A stretch of DNA of 64,000 nucleotides from Campanula takesimana (GCA_026119855.1 JAOWBW010000388.1:248001-312000); one strand, 5' to 3'. Counted from the stretch's first letter, positions 10,964-22,595 are shown. The notes: generated by a model not told the origin, from the sequence alone. Translations and numbers: made by a program.

Positions 10964-11190
10964 GGGTAACTATTATAGTTAACTACTATAGTAACTAATA
11001 CTTATATTAGTAATAGTTACTATAATAGGTAACTAATACTTATAATAGTAGTTAACTACTATAGTAACTAATACTTATAATAGTAATAGTTACTATAATA
11101 GGTAACTATTATAGTTAACTACAATAGTAACTAATACTTATAATAGTAATAGTTACTATAATAGGTAACTATAATAGTTAGCTATTACTC
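10964..11190. repeat. AT-rich minisatellite, about 63-73 bp units
   Basis: Three units built from GTAACTATTATAG, TAACTACTATAGTAAC, TAATACTTATAATAG and TAATAGTTACTATAATAG run head to tail; the middle unit is about 10 bp longer. The units are rich in self-complementary GTTACTATA-type words, so single strands could fold. Confidence 0.75.
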
Positions 11191-13332
11191 TAGTATTGTG
11201 AAATTCTCGTACCCAAAGTCAAGCAAAATCAAAATTTGGGAAATATTAAATCTGGTTTCTCTCTCTAGCGGGTTTGAATCTGAATTCAATTTTGAAATCG
11301 AAATTGAAATCCTTCATACCTTGACAAATGTTCCTTCCATGACTTTTATTGTTACTGGGTTTGAGGGAGGTGGTTGTATTTGAATTTGAATTCAAAACCA
11401 GATTCGAAATCAGATCCAACCCAGAGAGAAACTTGAGTTTAATCTTCACAAAATTTTCACTTCAATTTTCTTGATTTTGGGTGGAGTTCAATTAGATCTG
11501 GGAGCGGTTGAAGGGAAGGTTAAGCGTGAAGGTGGAAGGGATGAGATAGGGTTTTGGAATTAGATATGGGAAAGGAGGGTCGTTGAATTATGTCGAACCC
11601 ATGCACTAGATTCCAGCCGACCACCAGGCCGTGAAGATTTCCCAAGCGAAGGCCAACTTCTTGGTTGAGGAAATCGACCAGCCATGCCACGCACAAGTCA
11701 CGTGCTAAATAAAGGCGTTCATTTTTCTCACTCCATTCCCTGTCACCAGAAAAAATGATTGTTGTGTAAGAGATGAAACGTCTACTTATATTTGTGATGA
11801 GCCTCCGATCTTTATGAAGTGTCATTTCTTTTTTTCTTGTGAATGAATTTGATTTGTCATTTGTTCAGAAAAACAAAAATCAATCGATGAACATGACATA
11901 AAAACACAAATTTTGTACCAGAATCGACATGGCTGTCGAGAAACTGCCAATCGAACCCACACTTTTTCTCTGAAAATTAAAAGCGGTGCTTGGGCTTGTG
12001 TATTTGCGGTCACACCAATTTCAATGATTGAGTTCAGATTTGGGGAGTTTCAATTTGTAATGGTTTTAATTTGGAATGTTTCCTTTTTTTCATTCGACTT
12101 TAAAGGGAGCCTTTCATAATCAAAATTCGAGTTGTGCGATATGAAATTAGTAGGTAAAGCGGTACTAGAGCAGAAGTACTTAATAATTAAGAAAATGTTG
12201 CTTCTGAGTTTATTTCATCACAGTAAACGAATGGATGTTGCAAACTTGTTGATGCAAAAAGGAACTGGGTTGGTGCAAGTATGAGAGGCGAGGAGGAGGG
12301 ATAAAGAGTGAGGCGAGGAAGAGGATGAGAGTGTGTAACTTGATAACACCGGGCGCTCTACTAAACAAGTTGAAGCAAAGCAATTTTTTGACATCTCCAA
12401 CTGAATTCCACGTACTTTAAATCAATTACCACTCTTGAGATTCTTCCATGTAAATCCTTGTTCGTTTTTTTTTTCCATTTCAGGCTCACGTTTCTTAGAA
12501 TGCACCCATGTAAACATGACTTTTCCCTTGTTATCTCCAAGTGGTTCTCGTTCAATCTCCTGTAAGGGTATTATGTTTTCGGTTATCTTCATCAACAGAC
12601 TTGAGTTGTCACCCTCTCACCTAACATACCGTTCATTGAAAGAGTTGCCTCTATCAAGTGGTCCATCAGCTAGCCACTTACTCAAATGTCATTCATTGAA
12701 AGAGTTGTCTCTATCTAGTAATATTTTCGCTATCCACTCACTCATTTTGTTTCAATGTCTTGATGTTGTGCACAACATTCTTTTCTTTCTTGAGATACCA
12801 CCAATCTTTCTTCTTCTCTTTAAATTGCACAAGACGCATCTGCAAAATAGTCACTTTGGTGTCTTGACTCACTTGTCTCCCTTCCCTACAGTATTAACCG
12901 GTTAGCTATTCTGAAATCACGTGAGTTACCAAAATCAACCATACACGAATGGTCTGACTGCTCTTCACCCAAGATTAATGCATCAACAACCTTCGTCGCT
13001 TTGTGTGCCAAACATACTTTCGTTCTGCAAGTGAGACTCATGTTTATCAAGTATGGCTAAATCGATAATACCACTCTCGTATATCATAAGTTGCACCTAC
13101 AAAGTCTGATGCCATTTTGCTTTTCATCTTTCACATCTTCTAGTCTTCATCCCTCACGATCCTTTCCAACCCACGTTAATATCTAGATCTCTACAATCTT
13201 GATCCCACATGGATCTCCGTATATCTGATCGTAGATCTATGTCATGATCCCTCCTGAATCTCTGCAACTCCTAACCCTTAATACTACAACCCTGATCCTA
13301 CGTAGTCCTATATAACCTGAATATCTGAATAT
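11191..13332. other. intergenic sequence without a recognisable gene
   Basis: Only short ORFs are present and none matches a family I recognise. At about 12628-12752 an imperfect tandem duplication is visible: CATTGAAAGAGTTGYCTCTATC occurs twice, 61 bp apart. The region is probably decayed transposon DNA. Confidence 0.4.
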
Positions 13333-14125
13333 CACTACAACAAAAGTGATTTTTCCCGGCACTTTAAAAAGTGCCGAAAATTGAAAAAAAGTGCCGGAAA
13401 AGCTATTCCCGGCACTTTTTCCGACACTTTTTAAAGTGCCGGAAAAAGTGGTGTCGGCAATACTTACCGGCACTTTAAAAGTGCCAGAATTTCCCGGAAC
13501 TTTTCAAAAAGTGCCGCTAATTTCCGGCACTTTTCAAAAGTGTCAGCATTTTCCGGCACTTTTTAAAGTGCCGCTAATTTAAATAAAATTATTTTTGAAT
13601 TTACCCGGATTCAAACCCACGACTTCTTACATACGAAGCACACGTTCTACCGCTAGGCTATCATTTTTTGTTATAAATTTTCATATCAATTATTTGTTAC
13701 AAAACAAAAACTTATATTAGGGCATTTCTATTATTGTAGTCCATAAAAATATAATATAAGTAACAAATTAAAGCAAAGTTACATGAAAAATATGATTAAA
13801 TTTAAAAATTCAATAAAAATTTCAAAACAAACATCTTGTTTTTAGCGGCACATTATAAAAAAGTGCCAGAAATTAGCGGCACTTATAAAAAGTACCGAAA
13901 ATTCCCGGCACTTTTTCAAAAGTGCCGCTAATTCCCGGTACTTTTTCAAAAGTGCCGCTAATTCTCGGCACTTTTTTATAAAGTGCCGGAAATTTAGCGG
14001 CACTTGTTAGAAAGTGCCGAGAATTAGCGGCACAGAATTAGCGGCACTTTTTTCAAAAGTGCCGGAAATTAGCGGCACATGTAAAAGTACCGGTAAATAA
14101 GTGTCAGGAAAAGCCATTTTTGTTG
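13333..14125. mobile_element. non-autonomous CACTA (En/Spm-like) element
   Basis: It starts CACTACAACAAAAGTGATTT, the standard CACTA terminus. Both ends carry dense subterminal arrays of a 10-12 bp motif (CCGGCACTTTT / AAAAGTGCCGG and GCGGCAC variants, more than 20 copies in both orientations), the usual transposase-binding arrangement. The right end reads AAAAGCCATTTTTGTTG but lacks the final TAGTG, so that terminus is damaged and the 3-bp target duplication cannot be checked. There is no transposase. The AT-rich middle holds a tRNA-like sequence. Confidence 0.8.
13603..13671 (-). pseudogene. degenerate tRNA-like sequence inside the CACTA element
   Basis: On the minus strand there is an A-box-like TAGCCTAGCGGTAGA and a B-box-like GGTTTGAATCC at tRNA spacing. 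The T stem is mispaired and no convincing acceptor or anticodon stem forms. It is a tRNA relic or SINE head, not a working gene. Confidence 0.5.
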
Positions 14126-14276
14126 GACAAAAACTTGTGTGAGAACACTCCAACCCGTCTCATGGGTGAGACGGGTCATTTTTTTGACCCATTACCCGAC
14201 CCACAACCCTGCTCCAGGACCCATGGGGGGACCCTGCCACGTGGCAGCCCCCCATTGGCCCAAAAAAAAAAAAAAA

Positions 14277-14307
<31 letters not shown>

Positions 14308-14330
14308 TTAAATTTTTTTTTTGGTTTTTT

Positions 14331-14772
14331 TTTCGGTTTGTGAAAAGTAATAGTTACCATCTCTTAAAGTAATAGTGTTATTCCTATGTTTTCTTCGTTT
14401 GCCAAAAGTAATACTTATTATAACTAAAATGTAACAAACGTGTTATTTATATGTAATAGTATTTGTAAATAATTGTAATACATATGTATAGATATCTATT
14501 TGTTTTCAAACAATAAGTTACAATGGGTCAAATTTATCATGATACATGTAAAAGTATTACATTATCTATAGAAATCTGTTACAATTTCGTCAATCAAAGT
14601 GTTACATTTATTTGTATAAACTTACTATTACATTCATATACATAAGTTATTACTTTTCAAATGGGTAAAAACGAGCTTTTGTTTTTTTAAAACAAGTATT
14701 ACGTTTACTTATGAACAATGTTACTTTAAGAGATGGTAACTATTATTTTTTGCTAAACCACTGAAAAGCCGA
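14331..14772. mobile_element. element with about 35-45 bp terminal inverted repeats
   Basis: AAAAGTAATAGTTACCATCTCTTAAAGTAAT (14343-14373) is the complement of 14718-14750 with few mismatches. The similarity extends outward (TCGGTTTGTG versus the complement of CACTGAAAAGCCGA). The interior is AT-rich and non-coding. No target duplication is clear. Just upstream, 14145-14175 holds a small hairpin CCCGTCTCATGGGTGAGACGGG, and 14260-14330 is A/T homopolymer. The superfamily is undetermined. Confidence 0.5.
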
Positions 14773-14893
14773 AAAAAAAATATAAAAAATTACAGAAAAT
14801 GCCATTAACACACACACTTGGCATTATTTTATTTGTAGTGTATAGATACACTTGGTGTAAGTGTAGCCTTTTCCGAATTTATGCAACTTCAAC

Positions 14894-15561
14894 TAGGGGT
14901 GTTCACGGTCCGGTCCGGTCCGATTTTTGTCAAAATTTCACAAAACCAGGACCGGACCAATTGTTCGGTTCTGCATAAAATTAGAACCAAGACCAAACCA
15001 ATATATTTCAGAACCGGATTTATTGGTCCGGTCCTATTGGTCTGGTTCCGGTCTGGTTCTACATATTACATATCATACAATTTTTTTGGTATTTAATACA
15101 AGTTTATGTAATCAGGGTTGTAATATTAACATTTCATGAAGCACTAATGTACCAACCCATAGGCATGTGGAGATTGGTGCATTTAACATTGCTGATAGGG
15201 AATAAAGATTTTGTTTTTATAACAGAAACATAAAATATAACCTCTTGTATTGATTATGTATTGATTCGAAGATGTCTACAATTAGGATAGTCAGAATTTT
15301 GTTTTTATATTTTGGTGTAAAATCAGAAATATATATAATATATAATAGCATATTAGTAATATATATACATGTAAATATGATTGGCACGGTCCGGTCCAGA
15401 ACCGTGTATATATTTTTCAAAACCGGAACCGGACCAATTTACCGGTTCTAAAGGAATTTGGAACCAGAACCAAACCAATACCATTGGTTCGGTCCGGTTT
15501 TTATTGGTCCGGTCCGGTTTTGTTGGTCCGGTCCGGTTCCAATATTTTTTGCACAGCCCTA
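14894..15561. mobile_element. hAT-type non-autonomous element with GGTCCG subterminal arrays (668 bp)
   Basis: Termini are TAGGGGTGTTCACGG and GCACAGCCCTA. It is flanked by a perfect 8-bp target duplication ACTTCAAC (14886-14893 and 15562-15569). Both ends carry repeated GGTCCGGTCCGG and GGTTCTGGAACC-type words in opposite orientation; the centre is AT-rich and non-coding. Short ORFs over the arrays encode only low-complexity translations of the repeat. Confidence 0.85.
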
Positions 15562-15805
15562 ACTTCAACCATCTAGATCTTTGACAATCATGATTTCTGA
15601 TTTCTAAATCTCACTTTCAATCACATCAAACGACCATGAATTTTCAAACCATGAATTTATGCAACTTCAACCATCTACTTAAACCATAATAATAGTACCA
15701 ACTATCTATGAGGATAACCAAGACAACATGCACTTGACGAATATACCGTATACTCCCTTCATCCCGAAAATATATTTTCAGTTTTAGTGGTTAATTTAAC
15801 AAATA

Positions 15806-16033
15806 CTCCATCCGTCCCAGTTCATTTGACATTTTTCAAAACAGTCTACTTTTATAATTTTATATTCACTATGCCCCACCACTCATTCTTTCTTTTCATT
15901 TTTCACCACTCAATTTATTCAACCAACCTACTATTTACCTCACTCATTCACTCTCTCCATTTTCTACCATACACAATTTTTTTTAGTTATCGTACCTACC
16001 TCTTGGGTGTCTAGTGAGGTGGGATGGAGGGAG
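15806..16033. mobile_element. Stowaway MITE
   Basis: CTCCATCCGTCCCAG follows TA (15804-15805) and GGGATGGAGGGAG precedes TA (16034-16035). The interior contains CACCACTCATTCTTTC and TTTATTCAACCAAC words shared with the elements at 21401-21680 and (reverse orientation) 53298-53574, so the three belong to one family. Confidence 0.85.
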
Positions 16034-16199
16034 TAAATCTTAAGCAAATTTTAAGAAAGAATAACTATTTGAATGAAATCTTATAACTTGTTATTGGTAT
16101 ACAATAAAAAATACTAATAACGTCTAAAATTTGACTAGGTCTTATGAAAAACTCGTTTTCCCTAAGGCATAGGAAAAACATGTTTACTAAAAGTTACTG

Positions 16200-16800
16200 A
16201 CATTTGTTTTAAAACAGACGGTGACGCTTTTGTAAGTAACTGACAACACGTATCTACATCGTAAATAGCAGTGTTAATGTTATAAAGTGTCAACAATTCA
16301 TACTGAAGTTTATAAACAATTAAACATGCACTTTTAATATTTGCCAGTGTTAGTGTTACAAAATTTCAGTTATTATAACTAACATTTATAAACTTTGAAA
16401 CTGACACTTTTAAAAAGTGTCAGTGGTAGTGTTAAAAGTTGCTAGTCATATATTCATTTATACTGACATTTATAAGCATTGACACTGACACTTTTGATAA
16501 ATGACAATGGTAGTGCTTAAAAGTGCCGGTCATTTATACTGGCATTTATAAACATTAAAGTTGTAAGCTTTTATTAAGTGCCAGTAATAGTGTTAAGGAG
16601 TGTCAGTGCGTGTGTTAAGGAGTGTTAGTGTTAGTGTTAAAGAGCGTTAGTCGTGTGTTAATAGTCGCAGCGTATTCAATAAGTTCTGATTATTTACCAA
16701 ATTGCTACCATGCTCTTTTAAAACAAGTGTCAGTTATTTACAAAAATGTCACCGCCTATTTTAAAACAACTTCTACTTATTTACAAAAATGCCATTTTCA
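16200..16800. repeat. degenerate GTGTCAGTG-type repeat tract
   Basis: There are many divergent copies of AGTGTCAGTG / CACTGACACTTTT and TTTATAAACATT words in both orientations. Similar words occur at 26545-26770 and 42450-42540, on either side of the copia insertion. It may be the subterminal region of an old DNA transposon. No termini were found. Confidence 0.4.
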
Positions 16801-17242
16801 AAATGCATTTTTCATCTCTTAAGAAAAACACGTTTTGTTTTAGATATTCACCTTAAATTTATTAAAATGATGAAATTAATATAAATTATTATTTCACTTC
16901 AGTCAAATTAATCACTAAAAAAAAGATTGTTCATATCTTCTCTTATGCCAGTTAAACATAGACATGTGGTTCTTTATTATTTACTTGTCAGAGTAATTTG
17001 CAATTGATACACTTTCTAGAAATTGTTATTCACGCCGTCATGGGAAAAAATTACCGCAAACTGATTGTGTTTATCAGCACATGCTTGTTATTGGATGGTT
17101 CAAATTTAGCTTGTCAAATTGTGCATGAAGCTGTGCAGCAGTTCCTTTTTCGCTGTTGGATAACTACCCGTGAAAGAAATGGGGTTGTTTTAAAATGTTA
17201 TTGTGGATTATCTATTTGGAAGCCTAATGTTTAGGGGTGAAT

Positions 17243-17410
17243 GGTATGTTCCATATGAATGTCGCATAACTTTCATTCTTTGTGCTTGCAGGCTTGAACT
17301 TGCTTCTTATATTTGATGCTAAATTACCTTTCACATATGGGATGTCCTGAAGGATGTTTCAAGCTCTCAGTCCGAGTATGGAAGTATTCTCTGACACCTT
17401 TTTAGCCGTA
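17243..17410 (+). repeat. segment duplicated at 22263-22400
   Basis: Shared blocks in the same order are TTCCATATGAATGTC.., TAACTTTCATTC, CTTGCAGGC, GGATGTCCTGAAGGATGT and TATTCTC. The phrase CGCTGTTGGATAACTAC at about 17152 also recurs near 22380, but in a different order. Both copies carry an acceptor-like TTGCAGGC, as if an intron-exon boundary was duplicated. The gene of origin is not recognised. Confidence 0.5.
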
Positions 17411-18084
17411 GGACAACGCAATTTTTACATGAGGAAATGGGTGTCCTGCGGTGAATTCTCTCTATAGCTTGAGTGAGAGTGGTGATTGAACCCCAAGCAG
17501 GTGGTGTTTCGCTGCATCTTGACGCTTCATTCACTTCTTGATAGTTCCCCTGTGGATTTTCCTGGTGAATTAGAGATGAAAACATAAAAAGGTTTTGTTC
17601 ATATCTTCTGTCATGCTAGGTAAATTATTGCTATGCTTTTCTCCATATATAATCTATCAAAACAGGTATTGTGCTTATTGCGTTTATCCATTTGTAATTT
17701 CTTTATGAATCCTTCAATTAAACATCAGATCAAGGATGAAATAGTAAAGGGAACCACTAGTTGTAGCCTGTCAAAGAAGTTGCAGAGATCTAGCTTTATT
17801 TTCTATCAACCAACATTGAAGGAATCGGTACCAAGTTTTGATTTGCTCGCATATCCATCAAATATATTTATTTATTGGGTATCCCATCTATACAGCTGGT
17901 TGCTTGTTATAGTTCCTGTACGATTCCACATTCACGGGTTCCATGTTCACTCTTATTGATAAATAGAAGTATTCTGCTTTCCGTTTTAATTGGTCGAGTA
18001 TGCTTTAACGAGGATTTTAGTTGTTAAATCAACAGCATTGATTAATGCTAGCAATGTTGATGATGACTTTATATATGCTGTAGG

Positions 18085-18667
18085 AATTACCCTTTGTTGA
18101 TGGCGACAATGTAAGTTTCTTATGCTTTAGCTGCTAGATGTGCTGCAATACACAGCCCATTTGAAGTGGCATCTATGTAAGTCATGATTGGTCCATATCT
18201 CCTCTCTGCATTCCTAATAGCAATTTTTATACATTTAATAGGTACTATCAATACCAGCATCTACCTTGAGGTGGGCGAAGTCGTCAGTCTCCCTCCTGAG
18301 GTACTCAATATTCTGACTGGATTCAGTCCAGAAGCCGATGTACATTGGCGTCATCCCCATGTTGACAAGGTTCATTTCTCTTATTCATGACCTGCCTGTC
18401 AGATATATTATGTTCACAATGTGAATCCAGCAACAATAACAAAGCCATAGTCCCAAAATGATATGGGTCAGCTAACATGAATTGTCATATTGATTAGACC
18501 ATGTAAATGTTTGTCTCTTGATTCACATCTTCGATTTTGTTATAGATCATTACTTATTCCAATCATTTATAATCCAATCAGCTGTTGAGTGGACAGTTTT
18601 TGATTGCTTCTTCGAGAACGTTCAAATTTGCAGCGCAACGTCTAGTCTTCTAGCCCACAGAATTATG
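18085..18667 (+). pseudogene. ALDH10 (betaine/aminoaldehyde dehydrogenase) pseudogene fragment
   Basis: Three exon relics lie in the right order and strand. First, 18085-18177 reads NYPLLMAT, then an in-frame TAA, then ALAARCAAI..FEVAS; in the family this is NYPLLMATWKVAPALAAGCAA. Second, 18252-18380 reads YLEVGEV..LPPEVLNILTGF..HPHVDK. Third, 18584-18667 reads VEWTVFDCF..NVQICSATS, around the catalytic-Cys region (GQICSATS in the family). Acceptor-like TGCTGTAG and TTTAATAG precede the first two, so introns were retained and this is a duplicated rather than retrocopied gene. The stop codon, small deletions (a CREVG-equivalent block is missing) and absence of the remaining exons mean it is dead. 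Confidence 0.75.
18430..18485 (-). mobile_element. Au SINE 3' end fragment
   Basis: On the minus strand it reads TTCATGTTAGCTGACCCATA, then TTTTGGGACTAT, GGCTTTGTTATTGTTG. This is the conserved 3' tail of plant Au SINEs (GGGACTAAGGCTTTGTTGTTGTTG). It lies inside the ALDH10 pseudogene. The 5' part is not recognisable. Confidence 0.7.
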
Positions 18668-19250
18668 TACCGACATACGATGTAATCCATGGCACTGGCA
18701 TGTTTAGTAGGTGATGCCCCATCCTGCTTTGGAGTTCATTCATGTTTCTCGTATACTTAACTTCTTCTGCTTTAAGAGTATGATGTATACTATAAATCAC
18801 TATTTGCATAGCTCGTATGGAATGTCTTGGCACTTGAGAATGTATATTTTTTAAGTTGCATTAGAGCCTATACTTCCAGCATACTTTCTTCGATTAGTTA
18901 TGTTTTCGTGTGTGTGAACTTTGAACTAAACTAAAAAGTTTAACCGGAACAAGAAAAACTAAGACAATGCTGAGTTTTCGATTTTGGTTGCTTTATTTGG
19001 ATTAAGGTTATTTTGATTTGATGAAATTACTTTGAATTAGGGTTTATTTTTATTTTATGAAATTAGGAGGGATTAAATAGTTGAATACTGCAATGCTCAA
19101 GCCTAATGAGATACCACACGATAAGAATCACGATGTCATGTCTCATTTTTATCGTCCACCAGACAAATTCATGATTTATGATTTGAAATGTTTTGCTCAT
19201 GTTATACTTGTTTACAGTTAGCCAAATATGTGTGTGTGTGTGTGTGTATA

Positions 19251-19515
19251 CTACCTCCGTCCCGCCGGAAACTTCAAAAAAAAATTATGGCACAAGAATT
19301 AAGGGAAAAGTGAAAAAGGTGATGTGTTGTGAGTGTTGATAGTTGAGTGGGAGAGAGAAAGTGGGGTAGAGAATAGTTAGTGGGTTAGTGGATGTGAGTA
19401 TGAGAAGTAGGACCCACTAATTAAAAAGTATTAAAAACTTTCCATTTATGATTTTGCAATTTCTATGGGACGCCCAAAATGGTAAGTTTTGCAATTTCCG
19501 GCGGGACGGAGGGAG
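19251..19515. mobile_element. Stowaway MITE
   Basis: CTACCTCCGTCCCGCCGGAAA pairs with TTTCCGGCGGGACGGAGGGAG as long inverted termini flanked by TA. A (GT)n tract precedes it and (AT)n follows it. Confidence 0.9.
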
Positions 19516-20094
19516 TATATATATATATATATATCATGAAGTAGTTCTCCTGTCCCTTACGTGTTCCCCCTTTTTTGTCCTCTTAAAGTAATTTTCTTTT
19601 TAATCAATTCACTTGTCACGTAGTTTTAATTCAAAAGGTTTGGGCACTTTCTTTATTTGGCATGTTTTGTCAAATCAAACCTCTTCAACTGGGACTACGT
19701 GAGACGAAGAACAAGTGATGCAAGAACAAGTGATGCACCTGTGAGGAGGCCTGAAGAGTGGAAAAGTGATATGATGGTGAGGGGTAAGGAAAGGCCCAAG
19801 AAAACATGGAGTAAGGGTGATTGAAAGTGATATAATATTTTACTTGAATTGGATGATAATATGAGGTTGAGGAGGGTGAAGTGAAGGGCAAAGATTCATG
19901 AGGATGATGGGGTTTGATTTTCCCTTTATTTTATTCCCACATATTTCTTCTTAACTCTCACATTATTTTATATCTTTTTATTTCCTTTTTTTAGTTCTTT
20001 CTCCTTCTTCCAAAATTTTCTTCCAACTTATTTCTTATTTTTATTTACTTCTTAGGCTATTTCTTTTTCACGTCTTTTCTTTGACGATTACATA

Positions 20095-20156
20095 TGGCGA
20101 CTCATGTTAGCCGGTCCCAAATCATTTTTGGGGACTAAGGCTTTGTTGTTGTTGCT
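20095..20156 (+). mobile_element. Au SINE 3' end fragment
   Basis: ATGGCGACTCATGTTAGCCG, then GTCCCAAATCATTTTTGGGG, ACTAAGGCTTTGTTGTTGTTG: the conserved Au SINE tail with a TTG run. The upstream T-rich sequence (19920-20090) has no clear tRNA-like head, so the copy may be truncated or internally diverged. Confidence 0.75.
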
Positions 20157-20216
20157 GTAAATAAGAAAGTTCTGAGTATTAAACAACTTGTGCTGCTGAA
20201 ACATGCCCTTTTCTTA

Positions 20217-20475
20217 CTCCCTTTGTCCCTAAATGAGTGTCCATTTTCAAAAAATCTTTGTCCCTAAATGAGTGTCTTTTTTAACATAACTTTCTCCCTA
20301 AACGTTTTTTTTTTTAATTTTTTTTTCACCGGTTTCTTTATACGTGCAAAACTAAAGGTTTGGAAAGGATATTACAAGATTATATATGAATCGTTGTTAC
20401 CAAATTGTTCAAAAAGTTGAGATTTTCAGCGTCCCTTAAAATGAAATTTGGACACTCATTTAGAAACAGAGGGAG
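20217..20475. mobile_element. Stowaway MITE
   Basis: Termini CTCCCTTTGTCCCTAAATGA and TCATTTAGAAACAGAGGGAG are flanked by TA on both sides. The left end also holds a second internal copy of the GTCCCTAAATGAGTGTC block. Confidence 0.85.
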
Positions 20476-21400
20476 TATTACATTGCTTACTCAAACTATC
20501 ATCGGAGGTACATGCAAGCAAGCGGAGGCTTCCAAAGTTAGTTTCTGCCAAGACTCTGTGAGTTATTGTACAGTGTGTAGAAGATGGTATGATGCGGGAA
20601 ATAACCCTCCATATATCCTTGAGATTCATTGTTGATGGAGTGGGTTTTCGGTTCAAGAAACTATTGGAAAGATCGGTTGATTATTGAGTTTATAAAATAA
20701 AAGTTGTGCTTTGTGCCATCTTTTCTTGTTCTTTATCTATTCGGTGGATTCCGTTTAGTGGTGAACAAACACAACCCTGTATCTCTTTGGTGGATTCCTT
20801 AGAGTGGTGAGTTGTTTATGCCCTGTATCTTCAAGGTGGATTCCTTGAAGTGGTGAGTATTCCTATCCGTTTCTAGCATCTTTCCTTTACTATTCTTTTC
20901 CGTTGCGTTTGCCCCGTATCATGGTAAGTATATAGGGCAGTGTTTAATGTTGCATCACCTACATGCAGCATTTGGTTACTTTTATTTGTGTTACAATATT
21001 AGATAATGTTAGTCACATCTTTGCTTGCTTATTAGTTGAAGGGTCTACAACAAATATTACTATATTAGTCTTTTGAGGTGAAATTGACAATACCAAATAT
21101 TACTTTTATTTGTGTTACAATATTAGATAAGGTACGGTTGGTATTCGGTTGATACGGTTGGTACTAGCCAATACCAAATGTAGAACGTAATGTTAAAAAA
21201 AAACAAAAAAACTTGAGAGTAGTCTTTTTTAACAGGCAAATTGACATCCGCTTGAGTATTCTTGTACTTGTATTGCGCTGTTACATGTTGTTATGTAAAG
21301 GCCACAAAGAAATATTAACCTGCATACCTTGTTGAGATATGAATCTAAGCATAAAATCCGTCGATGAGACATTATTAGCTGAGAGAGAAAGAAACAAGTA

Positions 21401-21680
21401 CTCCATCCGCCCCAGCACAAGTGACACTTATTTCCTTTTCAGCCTGTCCCACTACAAGTGACACTAGCCAAAATGGAAATATTTTAATATATTTATATTC
21501 AACCAACCCCACCATTTAAACCCACTCATTCTTTCTCTTCATTTTCCACCACTCAATTTATTCAACCAACACTACTATTTACCCCACTCATTCTCTCTCT
21601 TCATTTTCTACCACGTGTCTACATTTTTCTTAATTTCCGTGTCCCAAAAGTTGGTGTCACTTGTGCCGGAACGGAGGGAG
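21401..21680. mobile_element. Stowaway MITE
   Basis: CTCCATCCGCCCCAGCACAA at the left and TTGTGCCGGAACGGAGGGAG at the right are flanked by TA. Interior CACTCATTCTTTCTC and ATTCAACCAAC words match the elements at 15806 and 53298. Confidence 0.9.
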
Positions 21681-22134
21681 TAAGAACAGAAGTTTTTTTT
21701 TTTTTTTGTAACTACTAGATTAAAAGAATCATGGAGAAGTGTAACTGTATATATTCTTTTAAAACATGTTAAATTTGTTCATCCAAGCAACTGAATGGTC
21801 CCATATATGAAAAGCCAAATATTTATAAACATACAAATTATCTTTGAAATAAATTTTGCATTCAACTTTATTTCGGAAATAGAATAGGGATAGAATATTG
21901 AAAGTTACTTTATTTTTTAATACATAATAGTATTTTTAATATTATTAAAAATTACAATTGGTACTTGGTATACCAACCAACATCAAATATCAGTACCGTG
22001 TACCATCCAATTATACATAATTGGTACGGTAGTACCTACCAACAATGTCGGTATACCGATTTGGCCATACCAATTATAATTGATACGGTTGGTACACGAG
22101 ATGGTTGGTACAGATTCACAAATTTTGCCAGCCT

Positions 22135-22254
22135 TATCAATAACAAGTTTTGGATTTTCATCAGTATAATTATATCAACTTAAAATTATTGCTCAAAATT
22201 CCTTCGTAATAACGGCAAAAGAAGTATGAAGATCATTTTGGGACGGAGAGAGTA
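22135..22254. mobile_element. right half of a Stowaway MITE
   Basis: This stretch matches the right half of the complete element at 43848-44099: CAATAACAAGTTTTGGATTTTC, TATCAACTTAAAATTATTGC, and the terminus GATCATTTTGGGACGGAGAG followed by TA. The left half is absent. A lone left terminus (CTCCCTCCATCCCAAAATGA) lies 420 bp away at 22674. Confidence 0.65.
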
Positions 22255-22486
22255 TTATGTAGCAAGTATTCCATTTGATATGAATGTCAGATAACTTCCA
22301 TTCGTTCTACTTGCAGGCAATCACATTTTGGATGTCCTGAAGGATGTATTCTCCGATACCTTTTAGCTGTTCTTTTTTCGCTGTTGAATAACTACACATG
22401 ATCGGTGTGTAAAGGTTGTTTAATCATGTGATAATTTGACAAGTTTGACATCTTTATGGTTTTAAATATTTTCTAACTATTATCAG

Positions 22487-22595
22487 GACGCATTTGAATT
22501 CTATATTGGAGGTTACAATATCAAGGAGTGCTGATGATGGAAGTGCTATAATAGAGCAGCTTCTTGACGAATTTGGATGGGGCTTGATCAAATAA
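22487..22595 (+). pseudogene. orphan terminal exon-like ORF (35 codons)
   Basis: After an acceptor-like ACTATTATCAG, an open frame reads THLNSILEVTISRSADDGSA, continuing IIEQLLDEFGWGLIK before TAA. It looks like a protein C-terminus rather than noise. It sits next to the segment duplicated from 17243-17410. I do not recognise the family. No other exon of the same gene is visible. Confidence 0.35.

Noticed and set aside
12435..12905. 156-codon ORF as a gene
   Set aside because: No recognisable domain; it spans a tandem duplication and has low-complexity hydrophobic composition.
13603..13671. Functional tRNA gene
   Set aside because: A and B boxes are present but T and anticodon stems mispair and no acceptor stem forms.
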